Positions 57,376-64,000 of a stretch of 64,000 bases of DNA are shown in pieces. Origin of the DNA: Aeromonas enteropelogenes (GTDB lineage Bacteria; Pseudomonadota; Gammaproteobacteria; Enterobacterales; Aeromonadaceae); assembly GCF_000819845.1 (NCBI RefSeq), contig NZ_CDCG01000018.1:1-64000 (forward strand). The letters run 5' to 3'. A model generated the notes under the pieces. That model saw nothing but the letters and a program-made list of their open reading frames with translations. It was not told where the DNA came from and ran no database searches. How positions within the stretch are numbered: position 1 is the stretch's first letter; each line of letters begins with the position of its first letter. The translations under genes were made by a program, and so were the position numbers.

Positions 57376-57393
57376 GTGGGGCGAGAGCCCCAC
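57376..57393 (+). other. Intergenic hairpin with GAGA tetraloop, hyuA-yqeA
   Basis: GTGGGGC-GAGA-GCCCCAC, extended by outer TGCC/GGCA pairing. The GAGA loop is a GNRA tetraloop, and GAACAGTTTTTTAT follows, so partial termination is possible. Confidence 0.75.
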
Positions 57394-57483
57394 ATGTTGG
57401 CAGAACAGTTTTTTATAGAGAGATAGATGAACACAAAGGGAGCCGACCGCGCGCCGGCTTCTCCCATCACTGGAGAGCACAAG

Positions 57484-58416
57484 ATGAAACAGCGAATCGT
57501 ATTGGCCCTTGGCGGCAACGCGCTTGGCAACAACCTGCCCGAACAGATGCAGGCGGTGCAGGGCACGGCGCGCACCATCGCCGACCTGATTGCGAAGGGG
57601 CATGAAGTAGTGGTGACCCACGGCAACGGCCCGCAGGTGGGGATGATCCAGCAGGCGTTCGAGGTGGCGGCCCGCCACGACGAAAAGGCGCCCCATCTAC
57701 CCATGTCAGTCTGCGTGGCCCTGAGCCAGGGGTACATCGGCTATGACCTGCAAAACGCCTTGCGCGAGGCGCTGCTCGAGCGCGGTATCCACAAACCGGT
57801 TGCTACCCTGGTGACGCAAGTTGAGGTGGATAAAAACGACCCCGCCTTCCTCGACCCCAGCAAACCCATTGGCGGTTTTTTCAGCAAGGAGGAGGCCGAG
57901 GCGCTGATGGCCAGGGGGGAACGTCTTAAAGAGGATGCCGGTCGCGGCTATCGCCGGGTGGTGGCGTCCCCCAAACCCGTCGACATCATCGAGAAGGAGA
58001 CGGTCTCGGCCATGCTGGCAGCGGGGCAGGTGGTGATCACGGTCGGTGGTGGTGGCATCCCGGTACTGCGCGAGGGGAATCATTTGCGCGGTGCCAGCGC
58101 GGTGATCGACAAGGATTGGGCCAGTGCCAGGCTGGCGGAGCTGATTGATGCCGACATGCTGATCATCCTCACTGCGGTGGAAAAAGTCGCCATCAACTTC
58201 GGCAAGCCCGACGTGCAGTGGCTCGACACCCTGAGCGTGGCGGATGCCCGGGGCTTTATCGAGCAGGGGCAGTTTGCGAAGGGCTCCATGCTGCCCAAGG
58301 TGGAGGCGGCGCTTTCGTTTGCGAGTTCCATGCCGGGGCGCAAATCCCTCATCACCCTGCTGGAGAAGGCGGCCGAGGGGATCGCCGGCAAGACCGGCAC
58401 TCTGATAAGTCAGTAG
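57484..58416 (+). CDS. yqeA: YqeA, carbamate kinase-like protein
   Basis: Carbamate kinase makes ATP from carbamoyl phosphate. It has 310 residues, the same length as E. coli YqeA. Motifs: RIVLALGGNALGNNLPEQ, VVVTHGNGPQVGMIQQ, ITVGGGGIPVLREG and ILTAVEKVAINFGKP. It would harvest ATP from the carbamoyl phosphate released by YgeW. The start at 57484 follows GGAGAGCACAAG; an in-frame ATG at 57427 would add 19 residues without family support. Last gene before the operon terminator. Confidence 0.95.
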   Translation: MKQRIVLALGGNALGNNLPEQMQAVQGTARTIADLIAKGHEVVVTHGNGPQVGMIQQAFEVAARHDEKAPHLPMSVCVALSQGYIGYDLQNALREALLERGIHKPVATLVTQVEVDKNDPAFLDPSKPIGGFFSKEEAEALMARGERLKEDAGRGYRRVVASPKPVDIIEKETVSAMLAAGQVVITVGGGGIPVLREGNHLRGASAVIDKDWASARLAELIDADMLIILTAVEKVAINFGKPDVQWLDTLSVADARGFIEQGQFAKGSMLPKVEAALSFASSMPGRKSLITLLEKAAEGIAGKTGTLISQ

Positions 58417-58438
58417 GCTCGATCTTGTCAGCACAAAC

Positions 58439-58459
58439 AGGGGGCCATCGGCCCCCTTT
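58439..58459 (+). terminator. Terminator of the ygeW-yqeA operon
   Basis: AGGGGGCC-ATC-GGCCCCCT followed by TTCTG. Confidence 0.85.
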
Positions 58460-58602
58460 CTGTTGGCTGGCGCAAGGGATTGGCAGACGGGAAGAATAAG
58501 CCGACAAGTTGTGATCCGCGATGGGCAGGGTGATGGGAGAGGCGTAAGATGGCTCCCCCAAAATAGGTCTGATTGGCGATAGAAGAGGCAGCAAGACAAG
58601 CA

Positions 58603-59526
58603 ATGAGTAGCAAGATCAACATGGCGGCGCTGGGGGGGTTGGTTCTGCTCACTGCCATCTGGAGTTACAGCTGGATCGTGATGAAGCAGGTGATGCTCTA
58701 CGCGGGGGCCTTCGAGTTCACCGCCCTGCGCTGCCTGTGCGGCTCTTTGGTGTTGCTGCTGGTGCAATGCCTGCGTGGCCGCAAATACCTTAAACCCACT
58801 CCGTTTCGCTACACCCTGGCCATCGGGTTGTTCCAGACCTGCGGCATGGTGGGGCTGGCCCAGTGGGCCCTGATCAGCGGCGGGGCGGGCAAGGTGGCGA
58901 TCCTGAGCTACACCATGCCGTTCTGGGTGGTGATCTTCGCGGCGCTCTTTTTGGGGGAGCGGATGCGCCGACTCCACTACGTGGCGGTCGGGGTGGCCGC
59001 CTGCGGTCTGCTGCTGGTGATCGAGCCCTGGCAACTGCACCTGGATTCCATGAAGAGCGCGCTGCTCGGGATCGCTTCCGGCATCTGCTGGGGGATCAGC
59101 GCCATTATCGCCAAACGGATGTATGCCCGTCATCCCACAGTGGATCTCATGTCCCTCACCACCTGGCAGATGATCTACGCCACCCTGGTGATGGCGCTGG
59201 TGGCAGCCTTGGTGCCGGAGCGACCCATCGACTGGCAGCCCTATGTGTTTGGCGCGCTCGCCTACAGTGCTATCTTTGCCACGGCGCTGGCCTGGAGTCT
59301 CTGGCTGTTTGTGCTGAAAAAACTGCCGGCGGGGATTGCCGGGCTCAGCACCCTGGCGGTGCCGGTGAGCGGCGTGCTGCTCTCCTGGTGGCTGCTCGGT
59401 GAAAACCCGGGGCCGGTGGAGGGGAGCGGCATCGCCCTTATCGTGCTGGCGCTTGTCGTCATCAGCCGCAAGGGCAAGCGCTCCGTGGTGTCGGTGGCGG
59501 GGGAGACCCGGGTCAAGCACTCCTGA
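58603..59526 (+). CDS. DMT-superfamily (EamA) permease
   Basis: A 307-residue permease of ten segments in two EamA repeats ([30 protein letters not shown] to [29 protein letters not shown], then [27 protein letters not shown] to [14 protein letters not shown]). It is unrelated to the E. coli genes at this position and lies between yqeA and yqeB. A purine intermediate or amino-acid exporter role is possible, but unproven. The start at 58603 ([12 protein letters not shown]) was preferred to 58573. Confidence 0.85.
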   Translation: MSSKINMAALGGLVLLTAIWSYSWIVMKQVMLYAGAFEFTALRCLCGSLVLLLVQCLRGRKYLKPTPFRYTLAIGLFQTCGMVGLAQWALISGGAGKVAILSYTMPFWVVIFAALFLGERMRRLHYVAVGVAACGLLLVIEPWQLHLDSMKSALLGIASGICWGISAIIAKRMYARHPTVDLMSLTTWQMIYATLVMALVAALVPERPIDWQPYVFGALAYSAIFATALAWSLWLFVLKKLPAGIAGLSTLAVPVSGVLLSWWLLGENPGPVEGSGIALIVLALVVISRKGKRSVVSVAGETRVKHS

Positions 59527-59656
59527 GACGGGCACTCACTTGTATGGGAATATGGCCCTTGGGCGTGCCCCGTTACCGGTTTCAAGCTGTGCTCAAAGGG
59601 GGCTGTAAAACAAGGAGCAAAGGCGGAGAAAAGTGTGGCAATATGGGGCCTGCTAC

Positions 59657-59676
59657 ACCTGCATGGTAATGCAGGT
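59657..59676. promoter_or_regulatory. Inverted repeat upstream of the exchanger gene
   Basis: ACCTGCAT-GGTA-ATGCAGGT, perfect 8-bp arms, just before the Fur-type site. It could be an operator; no matching consensus is known to me. Confidence 0.45.
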
Positions 59677-59684
59677 ATCTGATA

Positions 59685-59697
59685 GATAATGATTATC
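59685..59697. promoter_or_regulatory. Perfect 6-1-6 Fur-type site
   Basis: GATAAT-G-ATTATC is an exact 6-1-6 inverted hexamer of the Fur box. It ends 31 bases before the exchanger ATG at 59728, a position for iron-dependent repression of the gene. Confidence 0.6.
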
Positions 59698-59727
59698 TCG
59701 CTTTTTTGCCGACAAGGATGGATCGCT

Positions 59728-60813
59728 ATGATGACGTTGATATGGCTGGCCGTGGGCCTGGTGTGTCTGGTGGTGGGGGCGGAGTCCCTGGTGCGGGGAG
59801 CCTCACGCCTTGCCACCATGATGGGGATCTCTCCTCTGGTGGTCGGGCTCACCATAGTGGCCTTCGGCACCAGTGCCCCCGAGCTGGCGGTGAGCATCCA
59901 GTCCGGGCTGGAGGGGCAGGCAGGTATTGCGGTGGGCAATGTGGTCGGCAGCAATATCTTCAACGTCCTGTTTATCCTCGGTATCTCTGCGCTGATCGTG
60001 CCGCTGGTGGTCTCCCAGCAGCTGGTGCGCCTCGATGTGCCCCTGATGATCGCCATTTCCGTGCTGGTGCTGATCCTGGGTTGGGATGGCCGCATCTCTG
60101 CGCTGGAAGGGGGTCTGCTGTTTGCCGGTATCATCGCCTACACCCTGTTTCTCTTTATCCAGAGCCGACGCGAAAGCAAGGCGGTGCAGGCGGAATACGA
60201 ACAGGAGTTTGGCACCCGCGAGCCCGGCACGGCGGGCAGCTGGTTGCGCAACCTGCTCTTTATCGCGGCGGGGTTGGGCCTGCTCATTCTCGGATCCCGC
60301 TTGCTGGTTGGCAGTGCGGTCGAAATTGCCCACTACTTCGGCGTCAGCGATCTCATCATCGGCCTGACCATAGTGGCTGCCGGCACCTCCTTGCCCGAGG
60401 TGGTCACCTCCATCGTCGCCGCCCTGCGTGGGGAGCGGGATATCGCGGTGGGCAACGTGGTGGGCAGCAACATCTTCAATATTCTCTGCGTACTGGGGCT
60501 CACCTCCATCGTGACCCCCGGCGGGCTTGAGGTTTCTGACGCAGCGCTGACGTTTGACATCCCCGTGATGATCGCCGTGGCGCTCGCCTGCCTGCCCATC
60601 TTCTTTACCGGTTACACCATCGCCCGCTGGGAGGGAGCCCTGTTTCTGGCCTACTACATCGCCTACACCGTCTGGCTGGTGCTGCACGCCACAGCCAGCC
60701 CGATGCAGGGCTCCTTTATGGAGGCCATGATCGGTTTTGTGCTGCCCCTGACCGCCGTGACCCTGGCAGTGCTGGCCGCTCGCGCCTGGCGGACGGGTCG
60801 CGCCGGAGCATGA
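59728..60813 (+). CDS. Ca2+/Na+ exchanger (CaCA family, YrbG-like)
   Basis: The 361-residue membrane antiporter has two inverted alpha repeats: GLTIVAFGTSAPELAVSIQSGLEGQAGIAVGNVVGSNIFNVLFILG and GLTIVAAGTSLPEVVTSIVAALRGERDIAVGNVVGSNIFNILCVLG, with the GTSxPE and GNVVGSN ion-site motifs. A hydrophilic loop (SRRESKAVQAEYEQEFGTREPG) joins the halves. It would exchange Ca2+ or a related ion for Na+ or K+. The start at 59728 has AAGGAT upstream. A Fur-type site lies in its promoter. It is inserted in the ygeW/yqeB cluster compared with E. coli. Confidence 0.9.
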   Translation: MMTLIWLAVGLVCLVVGAESLVRGASRLATMMGISPLVVGLTIVAFGTSAPELAVSIQSGLEGQAGIAVGNVVGSNIFNVLFILGISALIVPLVVSQQLVRLDVPLMIAISVLVLILGWDGRISALEGGLLFAGIIAYTLFLFIQSRRESKAVQAEYEQEFGTREPGTAGSWLRNLLFIAAGLGLLILGSRLLVGSAVEIAHYFGVSDLIIGLTIVAAGTSLPEVVTSIVAALRGERDIAVGNVVGSNIFNILCVLGLTSIVTPGGLEVSDAALTFDIPVMIAVALACLPIFFTGYTIARWEGALFLAYYIAYTVWLVLHATASPMQGSFMEAMIGFVLPLTAVTLAVLAARAWRTGRAGA

Positions 60814-60846
60814 TGATTCATCGCCGTTCGATAGACTGCATCAATA

Positions 60847-60870
60847 ACAAGGCCCCGTCAGGGGCCTTGT
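60847..60870. terminator. Bidirectional terminator between the exchanger and yqeB
   Basis: Perfect 10-bp arms ACAAGGCCCC/GGGGCCTTGT with loop GTCA between convergent genes. Confidence 0.8.
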
Positions 60871-60902
60871 GCTAACTATCGGTATCAGGTAACCGAGGGT
60901 TA

Positions 60903-62492
60903 TCAGCGCTGGGCCAGGTGCATCATGGCTTCCAGCACGGCGCCGCCAATAGCGCGGGCCTTGTCCGACACCGTAGTGGCATCGGCCCGCTCGCCCCTGG
61001 GGTCGATATCCCCGATCTTGAAGCCTGCCGGTACCTCGATGCCGTCACTCAGCAGCCCCCGCACCATGCCTGACAGCGGCGCGATTATGGGGGCGTCCCC
61101 TACGTGGGCGATCACGTCCCCCTCCTGCACCAGATCGCCGAGCTTGATCAGGCTCTTCATTACCCCGGGGGCGGGGGCACGCACCACCCGGCGGGCGGAG
61201 TGCCCCTCGATGACCCCGGGAATGCCGGTATTGGGCTGGGCGGGGCCCTGATAGATGACCCGGCCCAGATGGTGGCCGCGGTTGGTCTCGATCACCGCAT
61301 CGCAGTCGCGCCCCGCCTCAAAGCCCGGGCCGAGGGCCACCGTGATGGGGGCCATCTCCCTGTGGGTGCCGAGATTTTGCTTGGCGAGGATGGCATCTAC
61401 CAGATAGCGGGGCTTGAGTTCGGCGAGAGTCGCGCAGTCTGGGTCCACCAGCAGGGGGATGATCTCCTGCTCCAGCAGCGCAAAGGCCTGCTCGACACTC
61501 TCGGCCCGCTTGGCGCGCACTCCCTCGACGCAGGTCTCGCCGTCAAACATCGCCTGGGCGAAGGCGACGGTGCGGCGGATCACCGTGGGTTTGTCGAGAT
61601 CCAGCATCACCATCTTGAAGCCTGCATTGTGCAGGCGCAGCGCCACCCCGGTGGCGATATCGCCTGAGCCGCGCATCACTACCAGCCGATCCTGTTTGAG
61701 GCGCACATCGTCCTGCATCAGGCCACCCGCCTTGCCGTTTTTCACCTGCAACAGCTCGGCGAGGATGCTGATGGCGATCTCCTCCGGGGTCTCGGCCCCT
61801 ATGTTGTAGCCGATGGGAGCGTGCAGCTGCTGCAGCTGCTCCTGACTCACCCCTTGCTGGCGCAGGGCCTGGGTAAAGGTCTGCACCTTGCGCTTGCTGG
61901 CGAGCAGCCCCAGGTAGGCGAGGGGACGGGTGATGAGCCGATCCAGCGCCTCCTTGTCCTGATGGTTGGTGGCGATAATGACGAAGTTGGCGGGCTCGAT
62001 GGCCAGCGCCTCGATGACGGCGCTGATGGTGTCGGCCTGCTGAAGATGAGTGCCGGCGGGGAAGAGTTCGGGATTGAGGCTCCCTTCAAAACAGTCGCCG
62101 ACATGGATATCAAAGCCCAAGGGGGCTGCGGCATGGGCCAGCGCCCGGTTGACGTGACCGGCGCCGATGAGTACCAGCCGGGGACGCAGGCCGTAGACAT
62201 CGATATAGACCGACATGGCGCCGCCGCAATCCGAGCCCACCGCATGTTCGCCGTTGCGGGCCATCCGACCGTGGAAGATGCGCGGCTTGCGCTCGGCAAT
62301 GGCGGCGATCGCCTCCTCGATCACCCGTCGCTCTATCATGCCACCGCCGATGGTGCCGTGGATCCGGCCATCTCCCTCAATCAGCATCTGGGCCTGATGG
62401 CGCGGGGTGGAGCCGCGGCTCTCGATGATCCTGGCCATGGCGAACGGGGTGTTGGCTTGTTCCAGCCGGGCGGCGTGTGCAAACAGATTCAT
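60903..62492 (-). CDS. yqeB: YqeB, selenium-dependent molybdenum hydroxylase maturation protein
   Basis: The 529-residue protein (E. coli 541) joins an XdhC/CoxI-type half to a YqeB-specific half. First half: RIIESRGSTPRHQAQMLIEGDGRIHGTIGGGMIERRVIEEA with the SDCGGAMSVYI block and a Rossmann part (RLVLIGAGHVNRALAHAAAPLGFDI). Second half: VVMRGSGDIATGVALRLHNAGFKMV and a lipoyl-like C-terminal VVRAPAPGVMKSLIKLGDLVQEGDVIAHVGDAPIIAPLSGMVRGLL. YqeB is a marker for selenium-dependent molybdenum hydroxylases (EF2563 family). The start at 62492 has AGAGGT. Confidence 0.95.
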   Translation of the reverse strand: MNLFAHAARLEQANTPFAMARIIESRGSTPRHQAQMLIEGDGRIHGTIGGGMIERRVIEEAIAAIAERKPRIFHGRMARNGEHAVGSDCGGAMSVYIDVYGLRPRLVLIGAGHVNRALAHAAAPLGFDIHVGDCFEGSLNPELFPAGTHLQQADTISAVIEALAIEPANFVIIATNHQDKEALDRLITRPLAYLGLLASKRKVQTFTQALRQQGVSQEQLQQLHAPIGYNIGAETPEEIAISILAELLQVKNGKAGGLMQDDVRLKQDRLVVMRGSGDIATGVALRLHNAGFKMVMLDLDKPTVIRRTVAFAQAMFDGETCVEGVRAKRAESVEQAFALLEQEIIPLLVDPDCATLAELKPRYLVDAILAKQNLGTHREMAPITVALGPGFEAGRDCDAVIETNRGHHLGRVIYQGPAQPNTGIPGVIEGHSARRVVRAPAPGVMKSLIKLGDLVQEGDVIAHVGDAPIIAPLSGMVRGLLSDGIEVPAGFKIGDIDPRGERADATTVSDKARAIGGAVLEAMMHLAQR

Positions 62493-62534
62493 AAGGTACC
62501 TCTTGTTATCCTTAACCAAATCGGGACCTGGTGG

Positions 62535-63368
62535 CTAAACCGGCTCCCCGGGTATGAGCGCGATGGTGTGGCGGATGGCTTGCGGTTCGCGCACCGCCCC
62601 CTGCCAGATGGCGTGAAGTTCGGGGTGACGGGCCAACAGGTTTATCAATGGCGGCTGCCATGACGCCTCATTTTGATAATCACCGTTGATAAACCAGATC
62701 CGTCGCGCCCTTGCAGGGGTGCCCTTGAACACCCCGTCGGGGTGGGAGAGCAGCCTATCGAACAGCGGCCAATCCAGCGGTTCACCTGGCGCAATCCCGC
62801 ATAAAGCCTGAAGCTCGGCCCAACGGTGGATCTGCGCCGGGTCGGCCTTTGCCCCCACCATGGCGCCGCCCACTAGGGCTATCACCCAATCACTGCTTCC
62901 TGGAATGCAAGGTTCGTGCAAAGCCGGCACTTTCAATAACTTGTGATGGGCACCGTCCGCCTCGACCAGGATGATGTCGAAGCGCTGCTGCCCCTTGATG
63001 AGATCCAGCTGCTGGGGCGTGGGGCCTGCTACCTTGCCGCTGGCCTGCTCGATATGGCTGAACAGGGCGACCAGGGCCGGGCCATCGGGCAGTTGCTGGC
63101 AACGGGTCAGCTGGCGGACCGGATCCGCTTCGATGATCAATTCCCGATAGTGGGACGGAGAGGGCAGAAACATCCGGGTGGTGGTGGTGATCAGCACCTT
63201 CTTGCCCTGTTGATGGAAATAGTCGGCCAGCCAGAACAGGGTGCTGGTTTTACCGCCTGCCCCGCACAGACTAATTAATGTGGTATGGCTATCACTATTT
63301 TTTATGAGCTGGCCTAATAATGAAGAAATATCCGGAAAGGGGATTGATACAGGAGCAGGTAATGACAT
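62535..63368 (-). CDS. yqeC: YqeC, selenium-dependent hydroxylase accessory protein
   Basis: A 277-residue P-loop protein: LISLCGAGGKTSTLFWLADYFHQQGKKVLITTTTRMFLP, then IILVEADGAHHKLLKVPALHEPCIP and HPDGVFKGTPARARRIWFING. YqeC co-occurs with YqeB and selD in genomes with selenium-dependent molybdenum hydroxylases. The start at 63368 is the first usable codon in the region; its ATG overlaps the divergent mocA start by two bases. Upstream reading to 63416 would run into mocA. It lies 42 bases upstream of yqeB in the same operon. Confidence 0.93.
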   Translation of the reverse strand: MSLPAPVSIPFPDISSLLGQLIKNSDSHTTLISLCGAGGKTSTLFWLADYFHQQGKKVLITTTTRMFLPSPSHYRELIIEADPVRQLTRCQQLPDGPALVALFSHIEQASGKVAGPTPQQLDLIKGQQRFDIILVEADGAHHKLLKVPALHEPCIPGSSDWVIALVGGAMVGAKADPAQIHRWAELQALCGIAPGEPLDWPLFDRLLSHPDGVFKGTPARARRIWFINGDYQNEASWQPPLINLLARHPELHAIWQGAVREPQAIRHTIALIPGEPV

Positions 63369-64000
63369 GGTGATGTCCGAATTAAATAAAGAAGGAAGCG
63401 AGAAACAGTCTGCCAATAGAAAAGAATCGTGCGACTGCGTAATGACTGCGGCGGGATTGTCCTCCCGAATGGGTAGCTGGAAAATGATGCTACCTTACGG
63501 TTCGGGGACAATACTTGATGCAAGTCTCAAAAATGCCCTGGCTTGTTGTGAGCGGGTCATTCTGGTGGTGGGATATCGCGGCGACGAGCTGGTGGCCCGT
63601 TATGGCGGGCGGCGCGATATTCAGATCGTGAATAATCCCGACTATGAACAGGGGCTGGGCAGTTCCATCCGCTGCGCCCTGGCGGCGAGTGAGGCGGACT
63701 ACCTCTTTATCAGCCACGGAGATCTCCCCTGCATTCCTCCCTCCGTGTTCCAGACGCTCTGGCAGGCGCGGGGAGAATATGCGCTTTTTCCGACCTGGCA
63801 GGGGGAGGCGGGTCACCCGGTATTGTTGCCAAAATCCCTTGCCAGGGCGCTGGCGGCGGCCCCGGCGCAAGGTTCGGTGCGGCGCTGGCTGCAGCTGCAC
63901 CATCATCGTCTGGTGCCGGTCGACAGCCCCGCCATCCTGTTCGATGTGGATACGCCAGACCGTTATCAGGCTCTGCTGGCGCAGGCGCCGACAGCAGGTG
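63367..64000 (+). CDS. mocA: MocA, molybdenum cofactor cytidylyltransferase (cut by the right edge)
   Basis: MocA attaches CMP to molybdopterin to make the MCD cofactor of xanthine-dehydrogenase-type enzymes (E. coli YgfJ/MocA). About 211 codons are visible. Motifs: CDCVMTAAGLSSRMGSWKMMLP (nucleotide loop, MxxGxSxRMG-like), ILVVGYRGDEL, NPDYEQGLGSSIR and LFISHGDLPCIPPSVF, then PTWQGEAGHPVLLPKSLARAL. ATG at 63367 or 63373 is possible; AGGAGC lies upstream. It diverges from yqeC with overlapping starts, as part of the ygfJ region order. Confidence 0.93.
   Translation, partial: MVMSELNKEGSEKQSANRKESCDCVMTAAGLSSRMGSWKMMLPYGSGTILDASLKNALACCERVILVVGYRGDELVARYGGRRDIQIVNNPDYEQGLGSSIRCALAASEADYLFISHGDLPCIPPSVFQTLWQARGEYALFPTWQGEAGHPVLLPKSLARALAAAPAQGSVRRWLQLHHHRLVPVDSPAILFDVDTPDRYQALLAQAPTAG

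Noticed and set aside
63375..63450. Sigma-54 promoter for yqeC-yqeB (TTGGCAG... on the minus strand)
   Set aside because: The -24 part is fair, but the -12 GC dinucleotide is missing at the required spacing.

Overview
The window looks like chromosomal DNA of a GC-rich gammaproteobacterium, most probably an Aeromonas. The reasons are the Escherichia-like gene sets in familiar order (fabB/mnmC, fadR/nhaB, minCDE/ycgL, elyC-cmoM-mukFEB), a complete MukBEF condensin, a 46-residue protein that resembles the TIGR02808 family of vibrios and Aeromonas, and a high GC content. The genus is an inference; no 16S gene is present.

Layout. 0-4.7 kb: mnmC (cut by the left edge) diverges from fabB. A 9-bp minisatellite and a YbjL-type transporter follow, then a gene-free stretch with an inverted pair of DnaA-box-like sites beside tRNA-Asn. 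4.9-15.4 kb: uvrB, a DUF1232 protein, dedA, dsbB, nhaB/fadR, yaeQ, an AEC permease and a sigma-54 activator that closely resembles E. coli YgeV (UacR). 15.5-16.1 kb: five tandem tRNA-Val(GAC) genes behind one strong promoter. 16-31 kb: housekeeping genes (norM, ribE, purT, azoR, mtgA, minCDE) mixed with small conserved proteins, including two DUF440 paralogues. 31.6-40.9 kb: tandem L-serine deaminases, ppnP, a GltP-type carrier, a 1.4-kb gene-poor gap, pfkA, tpiA, elyC. 40.9-48.2 kb: cmoM-mukF-mukE-mukB. 48.3-51.6 kb: a small accessory patch holding a short RlpA lipoprotein, a GNAT enzyme, a gene remnant, two very small genes and a 330-residue protein with the TOPRIM/DUF2220 signature of JetD/MksG. 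52-64 kb: ygeW-ygeX-ygeY-hyuA-yqeA, then a DMT permease and a Ca2+/Na+ exchanger, then yqeB-yqeC and divergent mocA (cut by the right edge).

How the parts fit. The last cluster is the E. coli ygeW-ygfJ region, which has been linked to anaerobic purine/uric-acid degradation and to selenium-dependent molybdenum hydroxylases. Its first gene is preceded by a near-consensus sigma-54 promoter. The only sigma-54 activator in the window is the YgeV-like protein 38 kb away, which in E. coli sits inside the cluster, so a regulon split across the chromosome is likely. Strong hairpins separate every pair of genes in the ygeW-yqeA operon.

The most novel candidate is the JetD/MksG-like TOPRIM protein 2.4 kb downstream of mukFEB. 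In Wadjet and MksBEFG systems such a nuclease subunit works with a MukBEF-like condensin, but here no dedicated jetABC genes are present.
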